Positions 1 to 7,936 of a stretch of 11,987 nucleotides of DNA are shown here, piece by piece. The first letter of the stretch is position 1. The number at the start of each line of letters is the position of its first letter. The notes under the pieces are model-generated. The model saw only the letters and a program-made list of their open reading frames with translations, was not told where the DNA came from and did not search any database. The translations under genes were made by a program, and so were the position numbers. The DNA is from Flavobacteriaceae bacterium (GTDB taxonomy: Bacteria; Bacteroidota; Bacteroidia; Flavobacteriales; Flavobacteriaceae), in assembly GCA_016649785.1 (NCBI GenBank), contig JAENXB010000073.1, positions 1 through 11,987 of the forward strand. The letters are read 5' to 3'.

Positions 1-515
1 ACCGAATCGGGATTTTGGGGTATTGGTTCTGTTGTGATTTGCACTTCCCGAACAAAGCGTTGCTGTCTTATCAAACGTTCCGATTCTCTTACTGAAAGAG
101 GATCTAAAGGTTCGTTTCTTCTAAACAGCAAAAGATTTTTTATTGCTAATTGACGTGTCCTGATATGGATTTGATTTCCAAATCGTTCACTCCAATTATC
201 TGCTTTTTTTATAGTATCTGAAACAGAATAACCAAATGGATCCAGAGTTTGGATATTGATATTCCTGATAATCTTGCCATCATATTTTGTGTAAACTTTC
301 GGCTCTCGCTTACTAATAGGGTTAGAGGTTTTTATTTTTGAGGGTTCAAAAATCAATTTGTGAAGCATTGATGTAAACTTGCTTTTCTTTGAATAGGCTT
401 CAATTTTTTCATATACCTGAGTTGTATCCTGTTCTATAGGTTTTTCTTGAGAAAATCCTATATTCAGGCATAAAATGGTAGCCAAAAAGAAATAAAATTT
501 GAAATTGAATTTCAT
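1..515 (-). CDS. BamA/TamA-like POTRA-domain outer-membrane protein, 5' part only
   Basis: This is the N-terminal 171 codons of a gene that runs off the left edge, read on the minus strand from an ATG at 515-513 with no stop reached. Residues 1-22 form a classical signal peptide (basic start, hydrophobic core, ending near GFSQ), so the protein is exported. A polar linker follows to about residue 75. Residues 76-160 resemble a POTRA domain: KYDGKIIRNINIQTLDPFG, then RTRQLAIKNLLLFRRNEPLD and SVRESERLIRQQRFVREV. These patterns are typical of flavobacterial surface-antigen (BamA/TamA/D15-like) proteins that precede a beta-barrel. The barrel itself would lie outside the window. POTRA domains normally contact substrate proteins or lipids in the periplasm. 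Whether this one assembles outer-membrane proteins or does another job cannot be told from the fragment. It is separated from rodA by 302 bp, so it is probably its own transcription unit. Confidence 0.72.
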   Translation of the reverse strand, partial: MKFNFKFYFFLATILCLNIGFSQEKPIEQDTTQVYEKIEAYSKKSKFTSMLHKLIFEPSKIKTSNPISKREPKVYTKYDGKIIRNINIQTLDPFGYSVSDTIKKADNWSERFGNQIHIRTRQLAIKNLLLFRRNEPLDPLSVRESERLIRQQRFVREVQITTEPIPQNPDS

Positions 516-632
516 TTTATAATTACTAAAATAAGAATACAACTATCTGAAAGTTAAATAAGAAGTGACCGTTATTATAACATTGGAAAAATCCAACATC
601 GATTCTACCAATATTTTAATTTTCAGGCGTTC

Positions 633-640
633 CAAAAATA
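633..640 (-). promoter_or_regulatory. possible TAnnTTTG (-7) promoter element for the POTRA-protein gene
   Basis: On the minus strand this reads TATTTTTG, a full match to the Bacteroidota -7 consensus TAnnTTTG. It would give a leader of roughly 110-120 nt before the ATG at 515. No clear TTG (-33) element lies 17-23 bases upstream, where a T8 run sits instead. The region is AT-rich, so a chance match is quite possible. Confidence 0.25.
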
Positions 641-740
641 CAACTAAACCATTGAAAAAAAACGCTTAATTATGTACCCGGTCAGATTATTAATTTTCAA
701 AGTAATTCGCAGGTCCAAACAGCAAAATTAATTTTGAACC

Positions 741-772
741 ACTTCAAAAATACCTGTAATTATTTTTGAAGT
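741..772. terminator. AT-rich perfect hairpin downstream of rodA, possible terminator
   Basis: ACTTCAAAAATA (741-752) and TATTTTTGAAGT (761-772) are perfect reverse complements of 12 bp with an 8-base loop, 45 bases after the rodA stop. The position fits the end of the purH-rodA operon. The stem has few G-C pairs and no separate U-tract follows it in the rodA direction, so it is not a textbook intrinsic terminator. It could instead be a processing or protein-binding site. Confidence 0.4.
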
Positions 773-817
773 GTCTTGGATATTAGTATTGGAATAAGGT
801 TTTTCCTAAATCCCGGC

Positions 818-2068
818 TTACCAGTAGGACATTCTTTCGGCATCCAGTTTTATAAATATAAATAACAAGATGGTAAAACTCCATAAGCCGGAACCGCCAT
901 AGCTAAAAAATGGCAATGGGATACCTACCGTGGGAAAAATGCCTATTACCATCGCTATATTGACCAGAAAGTGCAGAAAAATAATGCCAACTACACTATA
1001 GCCATACACCCGATGAAACATGGATTTCTGTCTTTCTGCGAGAAACAGAAGTCTTAACATCAGCAAAACAAATAAAAGGATCACCAGGGAAGTACCAAGA
1101 AATCCCCATTCTTCTCCAACGGTACTAAAAATATAATCGGTGTGTTGTTCGGGAACAAACTGGCCTTTTGTTTGGGTTCCTTCAGTCCATCCTTTTCCCA
1201 GCCAGCCGCCGCTTCCAATTGCAATTTCGCTTTGATTGGTATTATAACCTATTCCCCTGGGATCCACTTCCTGTCCCAACACAATATTAAAACGGTCTCT
1301 GTGCCTTTGTTCAAATACGTTTTCAAAAATGTAATCTACAGAGTAGGAGTAACCAATGGCCGTACATATTCCAATGAATAAAAACAGAAAATGTGGGCGG
1401 TTTCTCCTTTTTTGAAATGAGATCAACAGCGAGATAATCCCAACTGCTATGGCAACGTAAAGAGGTCCGAACAATAATGTAAATACAAATATTGCGATCG
1501 CGGTAAATCCAGTAGCCAAGTATATTCCAGATAAACCTTCCCTGTATAAAGGAAAAAGAAATGCCGAATATACCATTGCGCTTCCTGCATCGGGTTGAGG
1601 TAAAATAATGAGTGCCGGGAGGGCTATAATAAGAAAGGCCTTGACTTGATTAGAAAAATCCTTGATAATGGTTTGAATATCTCCCAGATATTTGGCCAGG
1701 GCAAGTGCAGTGGCTACTTTGGCAAATTCGGCGGGTTGAACGCTTATTCCCCCAATTACATACCATGAAGTCGCCCCGTTAATGGTTTTTCCGAAGATAA
1801 AGAGCCCTAAAATTGAAATAAGGGAAATTATATAAATTACGCTGGAAAATCGCATATAAAACCGGGCTTCTATAGAGAGAAGTACCACGATCATGGCAAA
1901 ACTTAAAAGTATCCAAACGGCTTGTTTCCCATATACTTCAGAAAAATCAAAAATCGAAGAAGGATTGTCGCCCAGGGAAGCCGAATAGATATTTATCCAT
2001 CCAAAACTTACGAGTATGAGATAAATCAAAATTGTAATCCAGTCAAAACCAACAGAGCTCTTTAACAT
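818..2068 (-). CDS. rodA: rod-shape-determining peptidoglycan glycosyltransferase RodA (SEDS family)
   Basis: RodA polymerises lipid II into glycan strands at the lateral wall, working with the PBP2 transpeptidase encoded just upstream. The 416-residue protein is strongly hydrophobic with about ten membrane segments, as expected for SEDS proteins. Family signatures are visible: SWYVIGGISVQPAEFAK at residues 101-117, LPQPDAGSAMV around 156-166, PEQHTDYIFSTVGEEWGF at 306-323, and GIPLPFFSYGGSGL at 382-395. Asp311 in the PEQHTD motif aligns with the Asp found essential in RodA and FtsW of other bacteria. The choice of RodA over FtsW rests on the mre/mrdA neighbourhood. The ATG at 2068-2066 overlaps the mrdA stop codon TAA (2070-2068) by one base in a TAATG arrangement, so translation is probably coupled. 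Nothing looks truncated. Confidence 0.96.
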   Translation of the reverse strand: MLKSSVGFDWITILIYLILVSFGWINIYSASLGDNPSSIFDFSEVYGKQAVWILLSFAMIVVLLSIEARFYMRFSSVIYIISLISILGLFIFGKTINGATSWYVIGGISVQPAEFAKVATALALAKYLGDIQTIIKDFSNQVKAFLIIALPALIILPQPDAGSAMVYSAFLFPLYREGLSGIYLATGFTAIAIFVFTLLFGPLYVAIAVGIISLLISFQKRRNRPHFLFLFIGICTAIGYSYSVDYIFENVFEQRHRDRFNIVLGQEVDPRGIGYNTNQSEIAIGSGGWLGKGWTEGTQTKGQFVPEQHTDYIFSTVGEEWGFLGTSLVILLFVLLMLRLLFLAERQKSMFHRVYGYSVVGIIFLHFLVNIAMVIGIFPTVGIPLPFFSYGGSGLWSFTILLFIFIKLDAERMSYW

Positions 2069-3936
2069 TATTGATTTATTCTAAAGGGTTCGCCACTATA
2101 AGGTTTTTTATATTCCTCTTCCAAACTGTGGGTTAAAATCCAGGTTTCCATATCGGTCCTTGTGATGGTGCCTTTCAGGTATTTTTCTATCATTAAACCT
2201 GCAATCCTTCCTGCATAACGACCTCCCCAATATCCATTTTCAACAAAAACAGCTATGGCAATTTTAGGATTATCTACAGGAGCAAAAGCGATAAAAATGG
2301 AATGATCTGTCAATTGCACGCGTTTTCCGCCAATTTTTATAAAATTCTCTGCGGTTCCTGTTTTTCCGGCAATTTCTATTCCGGGGATCCCCAAACTTGA
2401 TGCGGTCCCACTTTTATAAACCTGGTGCATGCCTTCAATTACAGGTTCAAAATTTTTAGCATCTATGGTGGTGTATTTTTTTTTGGTGTATTCTTTATCC
2501 TTTATTTTTTGGCCTTCTATTTCCTTCAGAATATGGGGCGTATAAAACCAACCTTTGTTGGAAATTGCAGCGGTCATATTTGCCAGTTGGATAGGTGTCA
2601 TTAAGACTTCTCCCTGGCCGATGGCATTGGACAAAGTAGCTGTTGAATACCATTTATAGGTAGGATAATCATATATTTTATTATAATAATTGGCGGTGGG
2701 TATTTTTCCTGATTTACCTGTTGGAAGATCTGTCCCCAGAAATTCTCCCAAGCCAAAACTTTTTACATGATTTGCCCATGCATCCATTCCTTGTTGTGGA
2801 GAAGGATATTTTTCAATTATCCTTCTGTAAACGTTTGCAAAATAGGCATTGCAGGATTGTGCAATTCCCGGGATCATAGCCAGGGGCGTAGGATGCCGGT
2901 GACAGCCCATTTTTCTTCCTCTACCGTAAGTATAGCCCTGATTGCAATAAAATTGGTCCTCTGTGGTTACAACCCCTTCCTGAAGAGCTATCAGTGCGTT
3001 CATGGTTTTAAAAGGTGATCCAGGCGGATATTCAGCCAATAAACCCCTGTCATATAAGGGCCGGGAAATAGTATCATAATATAATTTAGTGAAATTGGCA
3101 GACCTTTGTCGGCCTACCAATAATGCTGGATCGTATGATGGCGCGGTAACAAGGGATAATATTTCTCCGGTTGCCGGTTCTATCGCAACAATTCCTCCCC
3201 ACTTATTTTCCATCAATTTTTCACCATAGGCCTGTAAAACTGCATCGATTGTTAAGGTAATATCTTTTCCCTTTTTTGGCAGGGTATCATAAATCCCTCC
3301 CTTAAAGGCACCAATGTCACGGTTAAACCTGTCTTTTTGAATGTATTTAACGCCTTTTACTCCACGCAATAATTCTTCATATTGACCTTCTATACCTTGT
3401 TTCCCAATTAAATCCCCGGAAATATAATAGGGATTATTATCTATAATTTTTTTGTTTACTTCAGCGATATAACCTAAAATATTTGATCCGTTATGGGTTT
3501 GATAATCACGCAAGGATCGTTTTTGAATATAAAATCCTGTGTAATTACGCATTTTCTCCTGAAGGTACGCGTATTCGGATTTATTGAGCTGAGGAACAAT
3601 AATTGACGGAAGCCTGGGAGAGTATATCTTGGCCTTGTCCAGTCTTGAAATAAGTTCTTTGGGTGTGATCATTAATATCCGGCAAATTTCAGCGGTATCA
3701 AATGCTTTTACATTTCTGGGGATAGCCATAACATCATATGAAGGCTGATTGGAAACTAATAACTCACCATTCCTGTCAAAAACATAACCCCTTTGGGGAT
3801 AATCGTAAACCACTTTTATAGCATTATCCTCAGATAAACGGGCAAAGGACTCATCGATAACCTGTAAATAAAAAAGCCTGCCAAGGAAAACTACCCCGGT
3901 GATTAAAATGATGATATATAACAATAATGTTCTCAA
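2068..3936 (-). CDS. mrdA: penicillin-binding protein 2 (elongasome D,D-transpeptidase)
   Basis: PBP2 is the class B transpeptidase that cross-links peptidoglycan made by RodA. The 622-residue protein has one N-terminal membrane anchor (about residues 3-25). A dimerisation/pedestal region follows, including GIEGQYEELLRG at 181-192, and then the transpeptidase domain. The active-site motifs are intact: S307-P-F-K310 (nucleophile Ser307), S361-C-N363 and K525-T-G527. The start is a TTG at 3936-3934. An in-frame TAA lies only five codons upstream and no ATG exists before residue 70, yet the anchor begins directly after the TTG, so TTG is well supported. The TTG overlaps the mreD stop as TTGA, which suggests coupled translation. 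The tail after about residue 595 is polar. Function is assigned with high confidence from motifs and from the mreBCD-mrdA-rodA order. Confidence 0.96.
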   Translation of the reverse strand: MRTLLLYIIILITGVVFLGRLFYLQVIDESFARLSEDNAIKVVYDYPQRGYVFDRNGELLVSNQPSYDVMAIPRNVKAFDTAEICRILMITPKELISRLDKAKIYSPRLPSIIVPQLNKSEYAYLQEKMRNYTGFYIQKRSLRDYQTHNGSNILGYIAEVNKKIIDNNPYYISGDLIGKQGIEGQYEELLRGVKGVKYIQKDRFNRDIGAFKGGIYDTLPKKGKDITLTIDAVLQAYGEKLMENKWGGIVAIEPATGEILSLVTAPSYDPALLVGRQRSANFTKLYYDTISRPLYDRGLLAEYPPGSPFKTMNALIALQEGVVTTEDQFYCNQGYTYGRGRKMGCHRHPTPLAMIPGIAQSCNAYFANVYRRIIEKYPSPQQGMDAWANHVKSFGLGEFLGTDLPTGKSGKIPTANYYNKIYDYPTYKWYSTATLSNAIGQGEVLMTPIQLANMTAAISNKGWFYTPHILKEIEGQKIKDKEYTKKKYTTIDAKNFEPVIEGMHQVYKSGTASSLGIPGIEIAGKTGTAENFIKIGGKRVQLTDHSIFIAFAPVDNPKIAIAVFVENGYWGGRYAGRIAGLMIEKYLKGTITRTDMETWILTHSLEEEYKKPYSGEPFRINQ

Positions 3937-4439
3937 CGCTTTTTTGGTTTAAATAAGGTCAGGCTGATCAGGATTAACAGAATAGTGAAAATACCTGAAA
4001 AGAATGTTTTTTTCAAGATCAGAAATATATGTGAAAAATCGAACATTTCCAAAGAAAACAATACCAGGTGATGAATAAAGACAATAACCATAATATAGCC
4101 CAATCTGGTGCCAAACGGGGTATTGGAGAGTTTTACGGTTTGATAATCATAGCTCACCCCAAAGGAAAATCTAAGGATCGCGGGACGAATATAGGCGATA
4201 ATAACGCAGGCTGCCGCATTAATTCCCCCACTGTCTTCAAAGGTATCAATCGTTAAGCCCAAAAAAAATGATACCAGTATAAATAATGATTGAGGAGTGT
4301 TAAAAGGGTATAAAATTAAAAAAAGTACATATAAATAAGGGTTGATATATCCCAAAAAATTAATATTGTTCAGGAGTAATACCTGGAACAATATCAATAA
4401 GATAAACCGGATGCTATTTGATATTATTGAATTAGTCAT
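3933..4439 (-). CDS. mreD: rod shape-determining membrane protein MreD
   Basis: MreD is a small inner-membrane partner of MreC and the elongasome. The 168-residue product is almost entirely hydrophobic, with about five or six predicted membrane segments (near residues 10-24, 35-47, 52-66, 72-88, 114-131 and 145-164), and ends in a basic KPKKR tail. The stretch GLTIDTFEDSGGINAAACVI (61-80) with the following YIRP is characteristic of Bacteroidota MreD. The ATG at 4439-4437 lies inside the end of mreC, an 8-base overlap, and its TGA overlaps the mrdA TTG start by four bases. Sequence conservation in this family is low, so the call rests partly on position between mreC and mrdA. Confidence 0.9.
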   Translation of the reverse strand: MTNSIISNSIRFILLILFQVLLLNNINFLGYINPYLYVLFLILYPFNTPQSLFILVSFFLGLTIDTFEDSGGINAAACVIIAYIRPAILRFSFGVSYDYQTVKLSNTPFGTRLGYIMVIVFIHHLVLFSLEMFDFSHIFLILKKTFFSGIFTILLILISLTLFKPKKR

Positions 4440-5253
4440 CTATCCCTTCCAATTCTTTTATTTCTACCTTGTCTTTATTTTCAATTACATATACATAACC
4501 TATGTTCGTCATATCGTTAAACAAACGAATTTCAATTGTATAATAACTCTCATTCTGATCCAATTTAAATTCCTCGATACTGCCTATTGGAATCCCTTGT
4601 GGAAAAATAAGCGATTTTCCTCCGGTTACGATGGTATCTCCTATTTTAATTGGTGCCAATCTTGGCACATCAATTAACTGAACAACATTAGGATCTTTGC
4701 CATTCCAAATCAGGGAACCAAAGTGGTTGGTTTTTTTTAGTTGCGCGTTTATTTTTGAATGGCTGTTCAAAATTGAAATTACCCTGGAGTAATTCTTTGA
4801 AACCTGATCTACAATTCCCACAATTCCCTGGCTGGTTATTACCCCGTGTTCCTTGCTGATCTGGGAATTTCTCCCTCTGTCCAGTGTGATGTAATTGTCG
4901 GTTTTTGAATAGTTATTGTTGATGACCTTAGCGGTTCTAAAAAGGTAAATCCCATTGAAGGAAGTAGAATCTTCAAAATTTATAACAGCGGAAGTATCCT
5001 CAATATTAGTAAGCAATTTTCTTAATTCCTTATTTTCTTCCAATAACCTTTGGTTGTAATCTTCAAGGTAGAAATAGGTCTGAATATTATTGGACCAATT
5101 GTAAATTCCCCCGGTAATAAAATTGGCGGAGCTTATATATTTGCTTTTGTGAAACGAATTGGACTGAATGGTTAAAAATAAAGACAAGCCTAACAGCAAT
5201 AGAAATAAGATGTTATTCTTATTGCGGATAAGAAAATTAAATATCTGCTGCAT
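4432..5253 (-). CDS. mreC: rod shape-determining protein MreC
   Basis: MreC is a bitopic inner-membrane protein whose periplasmic beta domains bind PBP2 and help activate it. The 273-residue sequence has a short cytoplasmic N-terminus and a membrane segment at about 14-29. A coiled-coil stretch follows at about 57-84 (LEDYNQRLLEENKELRKLL), then the beta-rich domain. Typical family motifs are NYITLDRGRNSQISKEHGVI (120-139) with QGIVGIVDQV after it, HFGSLIWNG (177-185), GDTIVTGGKSLIFPQGIPIG (205-224) and IGYVYVI (251-257). The length suits the Bacteroidota form, which is shorter than the E. coli protein. It starts 10 bases after the mreB stop and overlaps mreD by 8 bases. Confidence 0.95.
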   Translation of the reverse strand: MQQIFNFLIRNKNNILFLLLLGLSLFLTIQSNSFHKSKYISSANFITGGIYNWSNNIQTYFYLEDYNQRLLEENKELRKLLTNIEDTSAVINFEDSTSFNGIYLFRTAKVINNNYSKTDNYITLDRGRNSQISKEHGVITSQGIVGIVDQVSKNYSRVISILNSHSKINAQLKKTNHFGSLIWNGKDPNVVQLIDVPRLAPIKIGDTIVTGGKSLIFPQGIPIGSIEEFKLDQNESYYTIEIRLFNDMTNIGYVYVIENKDKVEIKELEGIDD

Positions 5254-5263
5254 AGCTTAGGTC

Positions 5264-6292
5264 CTACTTTATCAAGATTCCTTTGTACCGGCTTAGGTTT
5301 TTAAGGCATATTCCGGTACCGCGAACCACGGCTCTCAATGGATCTTCAGCAATATACACGGGAAGGTCTGTTTTTAGGGATAAACGTTTGTCCAATCCTC
5401 TTAACATAGATCCTCCACCGGCAAGGTAAATCCCGGTATTGTAAATATCTGCAGCCAGTTCCGGCGGGGTTTGGGATAGAGTTTCCATTACGGCATCTTC
5501 AATCCTGAGGATAGATTTATCAAGGGCTTTGGCAATCTCACGATAGGAGATTTGAACCTGTTTAGGTTTTCCGGTGAGCAAATCACGTCCCTGAACGCTC
5601 ATTTCTTCCGGCGGAACTTCCAGATCCTCGGTCGCAGCACCTATTTGAATTTTAATTTTTTCAGCAGTGCGCTCGCCCACGTATAAATTGTGTTGAGTTC
5701 GCATATAATATACGATATCGTTTGTAAAAACGTCACCTGCAATTTTAATTGATTTGTCACAAACTATACCTCCTAATGCAATCACGGCAATTTCGGTAGT
5801 ACCTCCACCTATATCGATGATCATATTCCCCTTAGGTTGCATAATATCTATTCCAATTCCAATAGCAGCTGCCATAGGTTCATGGATCAGGTAAACTTCT
5901 TTTCCATTAACACGCTCAGCACTTTCTTTTACCGCCCGCATTTCCACTTCGGTAATTCCGGAAGGGATACAAATTACCATTCTCAAAGCAGGCGTGAACA
6001 TCCTCTTTTTTAATGCCGGGATCTCTTTGATAAACATGCTTATCATTTTTTCACTGGCGTCAAAATCGGCAATCACCCCGTCCTTTAATGGGCGAATGGT
6101 TTTAATATTTTCATGGGTTTTTCCCTGCATCAGGGCCGCTTCCTTTCCCACGGCAATAATTTTTCCTGTGGTCCTGTCACGAGCAACAATAGACGGGCTA
6201 TCCACAACCACTTTATCGTTGTGTATTACCAGAGTATTTGCAGTTCCTAAATCTATTGCTATTTCTTCAATGAGAAAATCAAAAAATCCCAT
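5264..6292 (-). CDS. mreB: rod shape-determining actin homologue MreB
   Basis: MreB forms ATP-dependent antiparallel filaments on the inner face of the cytoplasmic membrane and guides elongasome movement. The 342-residue length is normal. Actin-fold nucleotide motifs are intact: phosphate-1 IDLGTANT (13-20), phosphate-2 DIGGGTTE (160-167), adenosine-binding GIYLAGGGSMLRG (287-299) and the connecting HEPMAAAIG (137-145). The N-terminus MGFFDFLIEE is hydrophobic and probably helps membrane contact. The ATG is at 6292-6290, 36 bases after the purH stop, with no obvious terminator between them, so transcription from purH into mreB is likely. A separate promoter inside purH cannot be excluded. Confidence 0.98.
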   Translation of the reverse strand: MGFFDFLIEEIAIDLGTANTLVIHNDKVVVDSPSIVARDRTTGKIIAVGKEAALMQGKTHENIKTIRPLKDGVIADFDASEKMISMFIKEIPALKKRMFTPALRMVICIPSGITEVEMRAVKESAERVNGKEVYLIHEPMAAAIGIGIDIMQPKGNMIIDIGGGTTEIAVIALGGIVCDKSIKIAGDVFTNDIVYYMRTQHNLYVGERTAEKIKIQIGAATEDLEVPPEEMSVQGRDLLTGKPKQVQISYREIAKALDKSILRIEDAVMETLSQTPPELAADIYNTGIYLAGGGSMLRGLDKRLSLKTDLPVYIAEDPLRAVVRGTGICLKNLSRYKGILIK

Positions 6293-6328
6293 AGTATTTT
6301 ATGTTGAGGTTAGGTAAATGTAGTGAAT

Positions 6329-7855
6329 TTAATGTTTGAAATGTCGGGTTCCTGTAATGACCATTGCAATGTTATTTTGATTGCAATAATCTATGCTCAA
6401 CTGGTCCTTTATAGAGCCACCGGGCTGAATTACCGCCGTAATTCCTTCATTCCCTGCAATTTCCACACAATCCGGAAACGGAAAAAAGGCGTCACTTGCC
6501 ATTACGGCTCCTTTTAAATCGAAATTAAAGGCTTTGGCTTTAACAATACTCTGGTTCAAAGCATCTACCCTGGAGGTTTGTCCGGTTCCGCTTGCCAGTA
6601 ATTGTTTGTTTTTTGCTAAAACGATGGTATTGGATTTTGTGTGTTTGCAAATTTTAGAAGCAAAGATCAAATCATTTAACTCGTTTTCACTGGGTTTATT
6701 GTTGGTTACCAACTTTAAATCCTCAAGACGGTCGGTTTTTGAATTCCTGTCCTGAACCAAAACTCCGTTTAAACAGGACCTCACTTGTTTTTGTGGAAGT
6801 TCTATTTCTTTTTGAACCAGGATGATCCGGTTTTTCTTTCCTTTTAATATTTCCAATGCTTCTGCATCGTATATTGGTGCAATTACCACTTCACAAAATA
6901 ATTTATGGATCTCCTCAGCGGTAGCTTTGTCAATTTTGACATTGCTTATTAAAACCCCTCCAAAGGCTGAAACAGGATCTCCTGCCAATGCATCGTTATA
7001 AGCTTCTACAAGAGTGTCCCGTTGTGCAAGTCCGCAGGCATTGTTATGCTTTAAGATCGCAAAAGTGGGGCTGTCATTTTTAAATTCGTCTATCAGGTTC
7101 ACCGCGGCATCAACGTCCAGCAAATTGTTGTAGGAAAGTTCTTTTCCGTGCAATTGATCGAAAATAGCATCAAATTCCCCATAAAATGTGCCCTTCTGAT
7201 GTGGATTTTCCCCGTAACGAAGTTCTTTTCCTTTTTGGAAACTCAGTTTAAAAACACTTTCTTCTGAATTAAAAAAGTTGAAAATGGCGGTATCGTAATG
7301 TGAGGAAACGTTAAAGGCTTTTCCCGCAAATTTTTTCCGGTCCTCCAGGCTTGTTTCTCCGTTGTTTTGAGAGATCAATTCCAGGAATTCGGTGTAATCG
7401 TCAACAGAAGAAACGCAAAGCACATCCTTGAAGTTCTTTGCTGCGGCACGAATCAGGGAAATTCCCCCAATATCAATTTTTTCAATGGTATCTTCTTCTG
7501 AAGCTCCCGAGGCAACCGTTTTTTCAAATGGATACAGATCCACGATCACAATATCGATTTGAGGGATTTCAAATTCCTTCATTTCGGCAACATCATTTGC
7601 ATTGTTCTGTCTGTTCAGGATTCCTCCAAAAACTTTTGGATGCAGGGTTTTTACCCTTCCGCCTAAAATAGAAGGATAGGAAGTTAGGTCTTCTACGGGG
7701 ATGACCTCAATTCCCAAATCTTTAATATATTTCTCTGTACCACCGGTAGAGTAGATAGTAATTCCAAGTTGATGCAGTTTTTTTGCGATGGGTGCAAGTC
7801 CATCTTTACTAAATACTGAAATCAGGGCAGATTTCGCCAATTTTAAATCGCTCAT
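6329..7855 (-). CDS. purH: bifunctional AICAR formyltransferase / IMP cyclohydrolase
   Basis: PurH catalyses the last two steps of de novo IMP synthesis in the cytoplasm: formylation of AICAR using 10-formyl-tetrahydrofolate, then ring closure to IMP. The 508 residues match the normal length. The N-terminal IMP cyclohydrolase (MGS-like) domain shows STGGTEKYI (36-44) and GGRVKTLHPKVFGGIL (65-80). The formyltransferase domain shows RYGENPHQ (213-220), the catalytic Lys269-His270 in KHNNACG, DAFFPFPD (455-462), GITAVIQPGGSIKDQ (470-485 region) and the C-terminal RHFKH. It is the first gene of the minus-strand cluster leading into mreB. Upstream, a 10-bp inverted repeat overlaps a TAnnTTTG element, so regulation at this site is plausible. 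Start ATG is at 7855-7853. Confidence 0.98.
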   Translation of the reverse strand: MSDLKLAKSALISVFSKDGLAPIAKKLHQLGITIYSTGGTEKYIKDLGIEVIPVEDLTSYPSILGGRVKTLHPKVFGGILNRQNNANDVAEMKEFEIPQIDIVIVDLYPFEKTVASGASEEDTIEKIDIGGISLIRAAAKNFKDVLCVSSVDDYTEFLELISQNNGETSLEDRKKFAGKAFNVSSHYDTAIFNFFNSEESVFKLSFQKGKELRYGENPHQKGTFYGEFDAIFDQLHGKELSYNNLLDVDAAVNLIDEFKNDSPTFAILKHNNACGLAQRDTLVEAYNDALAGDPVSAFGGVLISNVKIDKATAEEIHKLFCEVVIAPIYDAEALEILKGKKNRIILVQKEIELPQKQVRSCLNGVLVQDRNSKTDRLEDLKLVTNNKPSENELNDLIFASKICKHTKSNTIVLAKNKQLLASGTGQTSRVDALNQSIVKAKAFNFDLKGAVMASDAFFPFPDCVEIAGNEGITAVIQPGGSIKDQLSIDYCNQNNIAMVITGTRHFKH

Positions 7856-7866
7856 TGTGTTGAATT

Positions 7867-7894
7867 TGATTTGGTTGCAAAAGTAACCAAATCA
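7867..7894. promoter_or_regulatory. perfect inverted repeat overlapping the purH promoter region (operator candidate)
   Basis: TGATTTGGTT (7867-7876) and AACCAAATCA (7885-7894) are exact reverse complements of 10 bp separated by 8 bases. The repeat lies 12-39 bases upstream of the purH ATG and spans the putative -7 element. Such an arrangement fits a dimeric repressor site. If transcription starts further upstream, it could instead form a leader hairpin. A third partial half-site ACCAAAT follows at 7894-7900. It does not resemble the E. coli PurR operator, and no regulator is identified. Confidence 0.5.
7878..7885 (-). promoter_or_regulatory. putative purH promoter -7 element
   Basis: On the minus strand this reads TACTTTTG, a full match to the Bacteroidota consensus TAnnTTTG. 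The expected start of transcription is close to 7870, giving a leader of about 15 nt. A good TTG element at the usual 17-23 base spacing is not present, so the assignment rests on the -7 match and the position. Confidence 0.4.
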
Positions 7895-7936
7895 CCAAAT
7901 AATTTGAAGATCTAAACTTTTATTTCTCAAAAAAAA

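Larger units (their letters stand above)
516..817. other. 302-bp non-coding gap between rodA and the POTRA-protein gene
   Basis: No convincing gene was found here; the longest ATG-started frames are only about 20 codons. The gap holds a 12-bp perfect inverted repeat (741-772) and, beside it, a 14-bp palindrome CAAAATTAATTTTG (723-736). Nearer the POTRA gene are two small palindromes, GTTATTATAAC (571-581) and TTGGAAAAATCCAA (583-596). A possible TAnnTTTG promoter element for the POTRA gene reads on the minus strand at 640-633. The part next to rodA (778-797) shares the 13-mer GATATTAGTATTG with the heptad repeat after the ABC permease gene. Confidence 0.6.

Noticed and set aside
661..730. Short plus-strand ATG frame of about 19 codons in the rodA downstream gap
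   Set aside because: It is too short and has no supporting start context or conserved pattern.
1142..1381. Plus-strand open frame of 79 codons inside rodA
   Set aside because: It lies antisense to a strongly conserved gene and shows no recognisable protein features.
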